Positions 52,757 through 62,435 of a DNA stretch of 64,000 nucleotides are shown in pieces. The stretch is from Anaerolineae bacterium (GTDB lineage: Bacteria > Chloroflexota > Anaerolineae > Aggregatilineales > J027). Where the stretch lies: contig JAJTXY010000007.1 of NCBI GenBank assembly GCA_021463865.1, forward strand, positions 124,001 through 188,000, read 5' to 3'. The position numbers and the translations under genes are program-made. Each line of letters opens with the position of its first letter. Within the stretch, counting starts at the first letter, position 1. The notes under the pieces were generated by a model. That model searched no databases. It was not told the DNA's origin and was given only the letters and a program-made list of their open reading frames with translations.

Positions 52757-53707
52757 ATGTCTGCCCTCGGTGCTCAAGTACAAACGATAACCCGTCAACG
52801 GGACAAAACCCACCCTCGACGCATCAATTTTGGCAAATGGGGCACCATTAGCCTCTTTGTACTGCCCGGAATGCTCTTGTTTATTCTGTTTGTGCTGATT
52901 CCAATTGCAAAAGCAGCCCAATACAGCCTGTACGATTGGGACGGTTTCGGCCCCCTAACCGAGTATGTCAAGTTTGGTAACTATGATCGCCTGAATGATC
53001 ACAAGCCGTTTCGCAGTGCCATCAACCATAGCTTCTTTATCATGTTTCTGTCTCTCACCATCCAATTGCCCCTAGCGATGATGTTGGCTTTGTTAGTGGG
53101 ACGTGGAAAACTGCACGGCAGAAAAATATTCCGGATGATTTTGTTTGTCCCCTTTGTTTTTTCGGAAATCATTACCGCCCTTATTTGGATGTATGTGTTT
53201 CACCCCGGTGAAGGCCTCGCTAATGTGGCGTTTGGCACCCTAATCCCCGGTTTTGAAGGCCAAACATGGTTGGGTGACCGGGACCTTGTCATGTATTCCC
53301 TGTTTGCGGTGCTGACATGGAAATATTTCGGTTTCTACATGATTCTTTATATGGCAGGATTGCAGGGCGTGTCCAAAGAACTAGAGGAGGCGGCCCGCGT
53401 AGATGGAGCTAATGAGCTTCAAGTTTTGCGTTATGTCACCTTGCCCTTATTGGGTAGTACCATTCGGCTGACCATCTACCTATCGGTATTGGGTTCTTTC
53501 CAGCAATTTGCTATCGCTTGGATTTTGACACGCGGCGGTAGCCCTGCTAATTCCAGTCACCTGATTTCGACGTATCTGTATAAATTTGGCATCAAGACGT
53601 TCCGCCTCGGTTATGGCAGTTCCGTCGCAGTGGTGCTCTTTACGATTAGCCTACTCTTCTCGCTGGGCTATCAGCGTATTGTATTGCGGCGCGATTATGC
53701 CGATTAA
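52757..53707 (+). CDS. Sugar ABC transporter permease, MalF type
   Basis: 316 residues with six helices starting at about residue 30 (WGTISLFVLPGMLLFILFVLIPI). The EAA loop is KELEEAARVDGANELQVLRYVTLPLLG (about 212-238), where the ATPase docks. AAAGGA precedes the start. Coupled by 12 bp to the next permease. Confidence 0.93.
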   Translation: MSALGAQVQTITRQRDKTHPRRINFGKWGTISLFVLPGMLLFILFVLIPIAKAAQYSLYDWDGFGPLTEYVKFGNYDRLNDHKPFRSAINHSFFIMFLSLTIQLPLAMMLALLVGRGKLHGRKIFRMILFVPFVFSEIITALIWMYVFHPGEGLANVAFGTLIPGFEGQTWLGDRDLVMYSLFAVLTWKYFGFYMILYMAGLQGVSKELEEAARVDGANELQVLRYVTLPLLGSTIRLTIYLSVLGSFQQFAIAWILTRGGSPANSSHLISTYLYKFGIKTFRLGYGSSVAVVLFTISLLFSLGYQRIVLRRDYAD

Positions 53708-53719
53708 GAAAGGCAGTTT

Positions 53720-54592
53720 ATGATGCGATCTTCAACCTACATTCCTTCACCCACCACGCTCAAAATACGGCGCGGTTTGTCAGTGGCGCTGAAATATACC
53801 ATTCTGATCCTTGTCTGCATGATTGTGGTGTCACCCATCTTGACCGCCATTTTGGGAGGACTTCGCACCACGGGCGAATTTATTGCAAGACCTTTTGGGC
53901 TGCCAACCAAAGGGATTCAATGGGAAAACTACACCAATATCCTAGAGGACAATATCTTTTGGCGTTCGGTTAGAAACAGCCTCTACATTACCCTTGCGTC
54001 CACTGCCTTTACGGTCATTCTCAGCAGCACGATGGCCTTTGTGTTCAGCCGTATACAGTTCAAGGGGCGGGAAGTGCTTTTTAATATTCTCTCGTTGGGC
54101 CTGCTCTTTCCGCTTGGGATTGCCATTCTGCCGATCTTTCTGCAAATTCGAGCACTCCATTTGACCGACAGTTACTGGGGGGTTGTGATGCCGCTGGTGG
54201 CCTTTAGTCTACCCAGCAGTACCATTATTCTGCGCACTTTTTTCAGAGCGATTCCGCCCGAATTGGAAGACGCCTCCTATATTGATGGCTGCACCCGCAT
54301 CGGCTTTTTTGTCTACATCCTCCTACCCCTTGCGCGTCCGGCGATCACGGCCATCGCTACCCTTCAGGTCATTGCGGGCTGGAACGAATATTTCCTGTCG
54401 CTGTTGGTCCTCACCGATTCCAAAAAATGGCCGCTGACGTTGGGGCTGATGCAGTTTCAGGGCGATCATGCAACCGACTGGGCGCGTATGATGGCCTACG
54501 TCACTATTCTGATTGTTCCAGCCGTCATTTTTTACCTGTTTGCCGAAAAGTATATTGTCACTGGCTTGACAGGTGGTGAACTCAAGGGCTGA
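53720..54592 (+). CDS. Sugar ABC transporter permease, MalG type
   Basis: 290 residues with six helices and the EAA loop PPELEDASYIDGCTRIGFFVYILLPLARPA (about 191-220), plus WNEYFLSLLVL. No ATPase gene follows, so the transporter probably shares an MsmK/MalK-like ATPase encoded elsewhere, as is common for CUT1 systems. Confidence 0.93.
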   Translation: MMRSSTYIPSPTTLKIRRGLSVALKYTILILVCMIVVSPILTAILGGLRTTGEFIARPFGLPTKGIQWENYTNILEDNIFWRSVRNSLYITLASTAFTVILSSTMAFVFSRIQFKGREVLFNILSLGLLFPLGIAILPIFLQIRALHLTDSYWGVVMPLVAFSLPSSTIILRTFFRAIPPELEDASYIDGCTRIGFFVYILLPLARPAITAIATLQVIAGWNEYFLSLLVLTDSKKWPLTLGLMQFQGDHATDWARMMAYVTILIVPAVIFYLFAEKYIVTGLTGGELKG

Positions 54593-54689
54593 TTTTACTC
54601 TGGGGCGGTTGGCAGCATACTAAAATAGCGCAGGTCTTCTGCTGCCCGCCCTGCTGATTACGTCGGTTGAACACGCTAACTGAAAGAAG

Positions 54690-57041
54690 ATGAGTATCAT
54701 GACGATCAATGTAGGGCACTCTGTTGAGGAGCGCACAGAGCATCTGCTGTCGCAGATGACCTTAGAAGAAAAATTAGGGCAGTTGGGCGCGGTTTGGGCG
54801 ACTGATCTTATAGATGACCAGAAACATTTTGTCCAAGCTAAGGCCGAGCAAAAAATTGTCAACGGTATCGGTCATGTCTCGCGTGTGGGGGCTGTCAGCC
54901 TGCTTAAGCCACAAGCCTCGGCTGCCGTTGCCAATGCTATTCAGACCTATTTAGTCAAACAGACGCGCTTGGGCATCCCCGCCATCGTGCATGAAGAAAG
55001 TTGTGCGGGGTATATGGCCCGTGACGCCACGACCTTCCCCCAAGCTATCGGCCTCGCTGCAACATGGGCACCGGAACTAATTGAAGAAATGGCCGGGGTG
55101 ATCCGTACCCAGATGCGGGCTGTCGGGGCACATCATGGTCTTGCGCCGGTGTTGGATGTCTGCCGTGATCCGCGCTGGGGCCGGGTTGAAGAAACCTTTG
55201 GTGAAGACCCCTATCTGATTTCGCGCATCGGGGTCGCCTATATACGCGGCCTGCAAAACCATGATTTGCGTGAAGGAGTCGTGGCGACGGGCAAGCACTT
55301 TTTGGGCTATGGTACAACCGAAGGCGGCCTCAATTGGTCACCCGCGCACATCCCGGAACGTGAACTGCGTGAAATTTTCGCCCTACCCTTCTGGGCCGCG
55401 ATCCAAGAAGCAGGTATCGCCTCCATGATGAACGCTTATCATGAACTGGATGGCATCCCCTGTGGCGCATCCAAAGAATTGATGGTGGATTTCCTGCGCC
55501 ATGAAATGGGCTTTGATGGCGTGGTGGTCTCGGATTATTTCACGCTCGATATGTTAAAGGTCTATCATCATGTAGCAGCGGATAAAACTGAAGCGGCGCT
55601 GTTGGGGTTGGAAGCGGGCATTGATATTGAACTACCCGCCACCGATTGTTATGGCGACCCCCTGCGGCAGGCCCTCAAAGATGGCCGGATCCGCATGGAT
55701 TTGATTGACCTGTCCGTCAGTCGCGTGCTGCGCCAGAAATTCCAATTAGGCCTATTTGAAAATCCCTATGTGGACACCAACCAAATCCCGACGGTCTTTA
55801 ATACGCCATCGCAGCGTGATTTGTCGCTGGAACTGGCCCGTAAATCACTGGTGCTGCTGAAGAATGCCGATCATCTGCTGCCGCTTTCGCCCCAACTGGA
55901 GTCCATCGCGGTGATCGGCCCCGGCGCAGACAGCATCCGCCTACTGCAAGGCGATTATCATTATCCCTCCCATTCCGAAGGTGTGGTGATTTCCGAAATC
56001 AACACCGAAGCCCCAACACCCATGCGCGACCTCTCCGGCATTGATTTCTTACAACATTTTGTGCCATCCGTGTCGGTCTTGGCGGGGATTCAAAAACTGG
56101 TCTCGCCCCAAACCAAAGTCTATTATGCCCCCGGCTGCGAAATCACCAGTTTCGATACCTCTGGTTTTGCTGAAGCAGTTGCCGCCGCCGAAAAAGCACA
56201 GATCGCGGTGGTGGTGGTGGGTGAAAAATCCGGCCTCTCCAAAGAAAGCACCACTGGCGAATCGCTGGATCGTGCCGAAATTGACCTCTATGGGGTGCAG
56301 CAGCAGTTGGTCGAGGCGATCTACGCCACTGGAACCCCGGTGATTGTGGTTTTGCTCAATGGCCGCCCGCTGTCTATCGAGTGGATTGATGAGCATGTTC
56401 CCGCCGTGATTGAGGCGTGGCTGCCTGCACAGGAAGGCGGCACCGCCATTGCCGAAGCCCTGTTTGGTAAGCTAAACCCCGGCGGCAGACTGCCGATTAC
56501 CATCCCGCGTTCGTCGGGTCAAATTCCTGTCTACTACAATCACAAACCATCGGGTGGCCGCACGCATTGGCAAGGCGATTATATTGATCTGCCCGCCAGC
56601 CCACTCTACGCCTTTGGGCACGGCCTAAGCTATACCGAATTTGCCTATCGCCATCTCCACATTAGCCCGAACCCCGTGCAAGCTGATGATACGGTGATGA
56701 TTAGCCTGAGTGTGCAAAATATGGGCACGATGGCCGGAGATGAGGTCGTCCAATTGTATTTACATGACCCAATTGCCAGTGTCACCCGCCCGGTTCAAGA
56801 ACTCAAAGGCTTCCAACGGGTCACGTTGGCCCCACAGGAACAAAAAACCCTCACCTTCCATGTCCCGGTGCGTCAGATGGCCTTTTATGACCGCGACATG
56901 CAGTTGGTGGTCGAACCCGGTGAAATTCAAGTCATGGTCGGCAGCGCCTCAGATGATATTCGGCTGTCCGGCAGTTTTACAATTGCGGGCCAGACCACAC
57001 GGGTTCAACCTGTCTTTAAATCGCACGTGGAGGTGAGTTAA
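54690..57041 (+). CDS. GH3 beta-xylosidase/beta-glucosidase
   Basis: 783 residues, no signal peptide. GH3 N-terminal barrel with LLSQMTLEEKLGQLGAVW, HEESCAGYMARDATTFPQAIGLAATW (about 110-135), LAPVLDVCRDPRWGRVEETFGEDPYL and ATGKHFLGYG; the nucleophile Asp is in GFDGVVVSDYFTLDM (about 272-286). The second domain carries VVVGEKSGLSKESTTGESLDR with a likely acid/base Glu, and a fibronectin-III-like C-terminal domain follows. The HEE...ARDATTFPQ style is shared with Thermotoga-type GH3 beta-xylosidases as I recall them. Start ATG 54690 or 54699. It is followed after 1 bp by the GH8 gene. Confidence 0.9.
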   Translation: MSIMTINVGHSVEERTEHLLSQMTLEEKLGQLGAVWATDLIDDQKHFVQAKAEQKIVNGIGHVSRVGAVSLLKPQASAAVANAIQTYLVKQTRLGIPAIVHEESCAGYMARDATTFPQAIGLAATWAPELIEEMAGVIRTQMRAVGAHHGLAPVLDVCRDPRWGRVEETFGEDPYLISRIGVAYIRGLQNHDLREGVVATGKHFLGYGTTEGGLNWSPAHIPERELREIFALPFWAAIQEAGIASMMNAYHELDGIPCGASKELMVDFLRHEMGFDGVVVSDYFTLDMLKVYHHVAADKTEAALLGLEAGIDIELPATDCYGDPLRQALKDGRIRMDLIDLSVSRVLRQKFQLGLFENPYVDTNQIPTVFNTPSQRDLSLELARKSLVLLKNADHLLPLSPQLESIAVIGPGADSIRLLQGDYHYPSHSEGVVISEINTEAPTPMRDLSGIDFLQHFVPSVSVLAGIQKLVSPQTKVYYAPGCEITSFDTSGFAEAVAAAEKAQIAVVVVGEKSGLSKESTTGESLDRAEIDLYGVQQQLVEAIYATGTPVIVVLLNGRPLSIEWIDEHVPAVIEAWLPAQEGGTAIAEALFGKLNPGGRLPITIPRSSGQIPVYYNHKPSGGRTHWQGDYIDLPASPLYAFGHGLSYTEFAYRHLHISPNPVQADDTVMISLSVQNMGTMAGDEVVQLYLHDPIASVTRPVQELKGFQRVTLAPQEQKTLTFHVPVRQMAFYDRDMQLVVEPGEIQVMVGSASDDIRLSGSFTIAGQTTRVQPVFKSHVEVS

Positions 57042-57042
57042 C

Positions 57043-58269
57043 ATGCGTCGGCTAATTTTATTTAGTATGGTGATTATGATGATGATCGTTCCACTGAATA
57101 CCCAAGCTCAAGATTCGTCCAATGGTGCGTTTTATACCGGGGTCTATCCCAATCTACTCAAGGAATGGGGACGGAGTGACGCCGAAATCCAAGAACGTAT
57201 TGATGCGACATGGCAGCAGTTGTTTTATGGCAATGATGACACCCAACGGGTTTATTATCCGGTGGGCGATGACATGGCGTATATGCTAGATGTCGGCAAT
57301 CAAGATGTGCGCACCGAGGGCATGTCGTATGGCATGATGATCGCCGTCCAACTTGATAAAAAAGAGGAATTTGACCGCATCTGGAAATGGGCCAAGACCT
57401 ATATGTATAACGAAAGCGGTCAGTACGTGGGTTATTTCGCGTGGCACTGCAATACCGACGGCACCCAGATTAGTGAGAACCCCGCCTCGGATGGCGAAAT
57501 CTGGTTCGTAATGGCGCTGTTTTTTGCCGCCCATCGCTGGGGGGATGGCGAAGGCATCTTTAACTATACGGGCCAAGCCAATGAAATCCTCCACACCATG
57601 CTGCACCAAGATGAGAAGAACTTGATTTCGACCAATCTCTTTGACCCCGAAACCAAACAGGTCGTCTTTGTGCCCAGTGGCCGCAACAGCCGATTCACCG
57701 ACCCCTCCTATCACGTGCCACATTATTATGAACTGTGGGCACGTTGGGCCGAGGCCGATAATGAGTTTTGGACGGAAGCTGCACAGGTCAGCCGCGAGTT
57801 TTGGAAAACCACTGCCCACCCCGAAACGGGCTTGATGCCAAATTATGCCGAGTTCACGGGTGAGCCAAAACCATCGGGTGACTATGGCGAATTCTTCTAT
57901 TCCGATGCGTGGCGTAACGCCATGAATGTCGCGGTGGATTATGTGTGGTTCGCGGCGGATGAATGGCAGATTGAACAAAGCAATCGCTGGCTGAAGTTTT
58001 TCTATGATCTGGGCATTGGGCAATATAACACCCGCTTCCAGATTGACGGCACACCCGTGAACCCCCAACATCGTTCGCCGGGCTTGGTTGCCATGAACGC
58101 AGTGGCGGCGATGGTGGCGACGGAGGATTTCCGTTGGGAATTTGTGGAAGAATTATGGAACACACCTATCCCGGCTGGGCGGTGGCGCTATTATGACGGC
58201 CTGCTCTATCTCATGGCCCTGCTGCATCTGAGTGGCAATTTCCAGATTATCGCACCGCAAGGATCGTAG
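57043..58269 (+). CDS. GH8 exo-oligoxylanase-like enzyme (Rex type) with signal peptide
   Basis: 408 residues. About 1-22 (MRRLILFSMVIMMMIVPLNTQAQ) is a signal peptide; the rest closely resembles Bacillus Rex, which releases xylose from the reducing end of xylo-oligosaccharides. Matching segments: YPNLLKEWGRSDAEIQERID, DVRTEGMSYGMMIAVQLDKK (catalytic Glu about 92), ASDGEIWFVMALFFAAHRWGDG, FTDPSYHVPHYYELWARWA, FFYSDAWRNAMNVAVD (catalytic Asp about 288) and LSGNFQI. Length and architecture agree with a single (alpha/alpha)6 domain. Export is unusual for Rex, which is normally intracellular. Confidence 0.88.
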   Translation: MRRLILFSMVIMMMIVPLNTQAQDSSNGAFYTGVYPNLLKEWGRSDAEIQERIDATWQQLFYGNDDTQRVYYPVGDDMAYMLDVGNQDVRTEGMSYGMMIAVQLDKKEEFDRIWKWAKTYMYNESGQYVGYFAWHCNTDGTQISENPASDGEIWFVMALFFAAHRWGDGEGIFNYTGQANEILHTMLHQDEKNLISTNLFDPETKQVVFVPSGRNSRFTDPSYHVPHYYELWARWAEADNEFWTEAAQVSREFWKTTAHPETGLMPNYAEFTGEPKPSGDYGEFFYSDAWRNAMNVAVDYVWFAADEWQIEQSNRWLKFFYDLGIGQYNTRFQIDGTPVNPQHRSPGLVAMNAVAAMVATEDFRWEFVEELWNTPIPAGRWRYYDGLLYLMALLHLSGNFQIIAPQGS

Positions 58270-58313
58270 CATCACTTAAGTTAGATTATTCCCGACTCAC
58301 AACCGTTTTTCTA

Positions 58314-58350
58314 AAACCCTTCTCTGTCTTCGGGGAAGGGTTTGTCTTTT
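58314..58350 (+). terminator. Terminator after the GH8 gene
   Basis: AAACCCTTC and GAAGGGTTT form a 9-bp stem around CTCTGTCTTCGGG-type loop bases, followed by GTCTTTTCC. It closes the LacI-to-GH8 operon. The remaining gap to 58506 shows nothing clear. Confidence 0.8.
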
Positions 58351-58506
58351 CCTACGGGCTGTCCGATTCCCGGCTTGCACCGTCGCATCATCTGAGTTTA
58401 GTAAAAGACATCCGTCACCATTTTTGCTCAGAATGTAACCAACATCACACGTCGGGGAGGGACTTCCATTAGAATGACTTAAAGCGATGGGCTTAAGGAG
58501 TTTTTT

Positions 58507-61500
58507 ATGTGGTTTTCATCGGTTGAGCAGGACATCTTGCGCGAATGTAGTAAGGACGACGCAAGTTTTCAAAGGCTTATGGCGGCTTTCGAAGCGCAAG
58601 GGGCACTTTCGACACAGGCGATGTTTACCCGTTTTTTCCAAACTTTCCTGCCCGAAGTGGCGGTGTGGATAGATGGCACGGGAAAAATCTTGTTTAGCAC
58701 GCCCAAGTGCCAAGCCTTGTTGGGCTATACGGCAGACGAACTGCATGGCCTACAATGGGAAAGGCTCTACCATCCTGATGAGGTGACGGTCTTAAATCAA
58801 ATTACCGAAAGTCTATCCCCGGAGACGGTACAGGTTCAGCACCGCTTACGCCATCGCAATGGCAGCTATGTCTGGTTCGAGACCACCTACAGCAAGAAAC
58901 ACATCGGGCATCTACAGGGCATTCTCGCCATTTCGCGTGACATTACTCCACATCATGATACTGAGACACGGCTCCGCCATTCCGAAGAAAAGTTTTTTGC
59001 GGCTTTTCACGCCAGCCCGCTGCCCCAATTTGTCGGTACGCTGGATGAAGGTCGTATCTTGGAGGCCAATCAAGCCTTTGCGGATATGATTGGCATTGAG
59101 CGCGACGCGATTGTTGGGCATACCACTGTGGAATTAGGGATTAGCGTGGATGTCGCTTTACGTGAGCAATTGTATGACCAGTTGCATGAAACGGGTAGCC
59201 TGCGCGACGTTGAATATTTGTTTCGGGGTACGGATGGCAAGATACGCACTGTGCTGTTATCTGCCGAGCGCTTTGAAATCCGTCAGCAGCCTTGCTGGTT
59301 GGCGATGTACTATGACATTACCGAGCGCAAAGCAGCAGAGGCGGCACGAGTCGCTTCCGAACAAAAATTTGCCACCATCTTCGAGAGCAATCCAATTCCT
59401 ATGACCCTCTCCGACCTCGCCACCACCGAGCTAGTCGAAGTGAACCCAGCTTTTTGCAGGATGATCGGCCTGCCCAGTACAAAATTGCGCGGTTTTTCCA
59501 CACTCGAATTGGGTCTGGTGGTTGACCCTGTTACCCATCAAGAATTCTATCGTCATGCGGAACTGCAAGGCTCAGTACCAGAGATAGAACAGCGCTTTCG
59601 TGCGCATGACGGCCAGATTCGCACCGTGCTGGCCTCGGCAGAAACGATTGTGGTCAATGGGAAGCCGCATTTGCTGAGTATGTTCCATGATATTACGGAT
59701 CGCAAGCAGGCCGAAGAAACCCTTGCAACCGAGCGCCAGATGCTGCGTGCTCTCATTGACCATCTGCCTCACCTGATCTATTACAAAGATACCGAAGCCC
59801 GTTTTCTCATCAGCAATGTCGCCAACACCCGCGTTTTGGGTTTGGAGTCTGCTGAAGAAGCAGTTGGCAAATCTGACCTCGATTTCTACCCACCCGACTT
59901 AGCCGCCGAATTTTATGCCGATGACCAAGCCGTGCTTTCGTCCGGTCAGCCCCTGATTAACCATGAAGAAATGGGCCTCGATGCAGAGGGGGGCAGCCGT
60001 TGGGTGCTGACCAGCAAGTTCCCCTTACGCAATCGCGCTGGCGAGGTTACTGGCTTGGTCGGGATTGGCATTGACATCACGGAACGTAAAGCGGCAGAAG
60101 CGGCCTTGCGAGCCTCCGAGGAACGTTTTTATAAGGCCTTTTGGGGCAGTCCCTTTGGCATGGTAATGGTGGATTTGCCGTCGCAGCGCATTATTGACGC
60201 CAATCCGATGGGTTTGCGTATTGGTGGGTTGTCCCGCGAAGAATTGATAGGGCAAACGGTTGAGTCGGTTGGGTTCATGTTGGCCCCGGCGGTGCGTGCC
60301 GAATTTGACCGCCAACTGACACAAGACGGCCATGTCCGGGGCCTTGAAGCCTCATGGATAAACGATGGTCAGACCACCATGGTGAAATTTGCGGCTGAAA
60401 TCATCGAAATTGGCGGGTCGCCCCATTTATTGGTCATGTTTGATGACATCACCAGCCAGAAAATCGCCGAAGCCGCCCTAGAGAGCGCCCGCTTGGAACT
60501 GATCTATGAGCGAAACCTGTTGCGTCAACTGATAGATCACTTACCCGACGCGGTGTTTGTCAAGGATGCGGCAGGTCGTTATCTATTGGTGAATAAACGG
60601 CACGCGCAGTTGGCAGGCTACCCGGTTGAGGCACTGCTTGGCAAAACCGCCCTTGAGGTGTTCCCCGATGAGGGCGCGGCGTATTATGCTGACGACTTAG
60701 CGGTGATTCAGTCTGGTGAGCCATTGCTAGGACGTGAAGAGCGCCTCATTCATCGTGAAGACCCCCGTCTGCCCGATGGGTGGTGCATTACCTCCAAAAT
60801 ACCTGTCAGCAACGCGGACGGCCTAACAGTGGCACTGGTGGGGCTACAGGTGGACATTACCGCGCATAAACAGGCTGATTTGAAACGCCTTGAAAATGAA
60901 AAACTGCAAACGACCCTCCAAAAAGAGCGCGAGTTAAGTGACCTCAAGACCCGCATGATGCAGCGTATTTCCCATGAATTTCGCACCCCGCTGACGATTA
61001 TTCAAACTTCAGCCAACCTCATTCTCCATTACCAAGATCGTTTGGCGGCTGAACAACGGGACAAACTTGGTAGCCAGATTGAAGAACAAATCACCAGCCT
61101 CACCGATATGCTGCGGATTATCTCTGGGATTGTCCGCGAAGAAGTTCCCGAACAGAAGATGCAGGTAGAACGGGTAGACCTCCCTGCTCTTGTGCAGTCG
61201 GCGATTCACAAGTCTGAGGAGCAAGACCGTCATCGGCACCCCATCCGGTTTGAGGTCTCTGAGTGGCCTACCGCTAACATAACGGTCATGGGCGACCCTC
61301 ATCATTTACGGGCGCTGGTCATCAATCTGCTGTCGAATGCCTGCCTCTATTCCCCACACAAGCGACCCATCACCGTAAACCTGACACAGGAGAATGCCTT
61401 TGTGAAATTGCAGGTTCAGGATGAAGGCATCGGAATTTTGCCAATCGAACTAGAGCGCGTAACGGAGGCATTTTTCCGGGGGAGCAACTTTGATGAGCGC

Positions 61501-61632
61501 CCCGGCTTAGGACTGGGCTTGACGACGGCCAAAAATATCACAGACCTACATCATGGCACATTGCATATCGAAAGCACGGCGGGGCAAGGCACGCTCGTCA
61601 CCGTGTGTCTGCCTATCAGCTTTGAGGTTTAG
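58507..61632 (+). CDS. Soluble histidine kinase with six PAS domains
   Basis: 1041 residues without membrane helices or signal peptide, so probably cytoplasmic. Six PAS domains at about 38-150, 160-280, 290-405, 410-535, 540-660 and 670-800 (each closing with a DIT-x(0-2)-RK/HK-type motif). PAS 4 and PAS 6 are of one subtype (LIDHLPHLIYYKD and LIDHLPDAVFVKD). The HisKA domain has the phospho-acceptor His in QRISHEFRTPLTII (about 822) and the HATPase domain has NLLSNACLYS, DEGIGI and GLGLGLTTAKN. AAGGAG precedes the ATG. The sensed signal is unknown; PAS domains often bind heme, flavin or small ligands. No receiver domain is attached; its regulator may be 61743-62429 or distant. Confidence 0.92.
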   Translation: MWFSSVEQDILRECSKDDASFQRLMAAFEAQGALSTQAMFTRFFQTFLPEVAVWIDGTGKILFSTPKCQALLGYTADELHGLQWERLYHPDEVTVLNQITESLSPETVQVQHRLRHRNGSYVWFETTYSKKHIGHLQGILAISRDITPHHDTETRLRHSEEKFFAAFHASPLPQFVGTLDEGRILEANQAFADMIGIERDAIVGHTTVELGISVDVALREQLYDQLHETGSLRDVEYLFRGTDGKIRTVLLSAERFEIRQQPCWLAMYYDITERKAAEAARVASEQKFATIFESNPIPMTLSDLATTELVEVNPAFCRMIGLPSTKLRGFSTLELGLVVDPVTHQEFYRHAELQGSVPEIEQRFRAHDGQIRTVLASAETIVVNGKPHLLSMFHDITDRKQAEETLATERQMLRALIDHLPHLIYYKDTEARFLISNVANTRVLGLESAEEAVGKSDLDFYPPDLAAEFYADDQAVLSSGQPLINHEEMGLDAEGGSRWVLTSKFPLRNRAGEVTGLVGIGIDITERKAAEAALRASEERFYKAFWGSPFGMVMVDLPSQRIIDANPMGLRIGGLSREELIGQTVESVGFMLAPAVRAEFDRQLTQDGHVRGLEASWINDGQTTMVKFAAEIIEIGGSPHLLVMFDDITSQKIAEAALESARLELIYERNLLRQLIDHLPDAVFVKDAAGRYLLVNKRHAQLAGYPVEALLGKTALEVFPDEGAAYYADDLAVIQSGEPLLGREERLIHREDPRLPDGWCITSKIPVSNADGLTVALVGLQVDITAHKQADLKRLENEKLQTTLQKERELSDLKTRMMQRISHEFRTPLTIIQTSANLILHYQDRLAAEQRDKLGSQIEEQITSLTDMLRIISGIVREEVPEQKMQVERVDLPALVQSAIHKSEEQDRHRHPIRFEVSEWPTANITVMGDPHHLRALVINLLSNACLYSPHKRPITVNLTQENAFVKLQVQDEGIGILPIELERVTEAFFRGSNFDERPGLGLGLTTAKNITDLHHGTLHIESTAGQGTLVTVCLPISFEV

Positions 61633-61659
61633 GACAGTTAATGTGTTGACGTTGCCTAA

Positions 61660-61677
61660 GGCTGTTTCTGTACAGCC
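61660..61677 (+). other. Short hairpin after the PAS kinase gene
   Basis: GGCTGT/ACAGCC with a 6-nt loop, 28 nt after the stop; no T-run follows, so termination is uncertain. Confidence 0.35.
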
Positions 61678-61742
61678 CCGCGTAATTTCCGCCTAGCCTA
61701 TCCCCGTCTCATCATTGATAATCGGATTGGACGAAAGGCGGT

Positions 61743-62429
61743 ATGATGACAACCATTCTAGCGATTGATGATGAAGACTCCATTTTACAGCTTGTCGAAG
61801 CCTACTTAGTCGCGGAGGGCTACACCGTCCACACTGCCCCGGACGGCCCCGCTGGATTAGCCGCATTCCGCCGCCACAAGCCCGATTTAATCATTTTGGA
61901 TGTGATGCTCCCCGGTCTCAACGGTCTCGACGTTTTGCAGCAAATCCGCCGGGAATCCGATGTTTACGTCCTGATGCTGACTGCCAAATCGGAAGAAGTG
62001 GATCGGGTGGTCGGCCTGACCGTCGGCGCGGATGATTACCTGACCAAGCCGTTTAGCCCGCGTGAATTGGTGGCGCGGGTCAAAGCCATTTTACGACGGG
62101 GGCGTGCCGCAGAATCCGATGAAAACGCCGCCCTGAGTTTCCCCCACTTTCACATTGACCCCCGCCGCTATGAAGTCACCCGCGACGACACCCCGATTGA
62201 ACTGACCGCCCTTGAATTTAAGCTGCTTCATATCCTTGCTACCTATGCGGGCATGGTTATGAGCCGCCAGCAGCTTTTGGAGCGGGTGTGGGGCTATGAT
62301 TATTTTGGCGAAGACCGCGTGGTAGATGTGCATATTGGGCATCTGCGCCAGAAGCTCGAAACCGACCCAACCGACCCCCGTTTTATCCTAACGGTGCGCG
62401 GCGTCGGCTATAAATTTGAGGATAAATGA
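61743..62429 (+). CDS. OmpR/PhoB-family response regulator
   Basis: 228 residues: receiver domain with acidic pair DDE (about 9-11), phospho-acceptor Asp in IILDVMLPG (about 53) and Lys in LTKPFSPREL (about 102), then a winged-helix DNA-binding domain ending VVDVHIGHLRQKLETDPTDPRFILTVRGVGYKF. It is 6 bp upstream of a membrane histidine kinase gene, its likely partner. Confidence 0.95.
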   Translation: MMTTILAIDDEDSILQLVEAYLVAEGYTVHTAPDGPAGLAAFRRHKPDLIILDVMLPGLNGLDVLQQIRRESDVYVLMLTAKSEEVDRVVGLTVGADDYLTKPFSPRELVARVKAILRRGRAAESDENAALSFPHFHIDPRRYEVTRDDTPIELTALEFKLLHILATYAGMVMSRQQLLERVWGYDYFGEDRVVDVHIGHLRQKLETDPTDPRFILTVRGVGYKFEDK

Positions 62430-62435
62430 GCCAAC

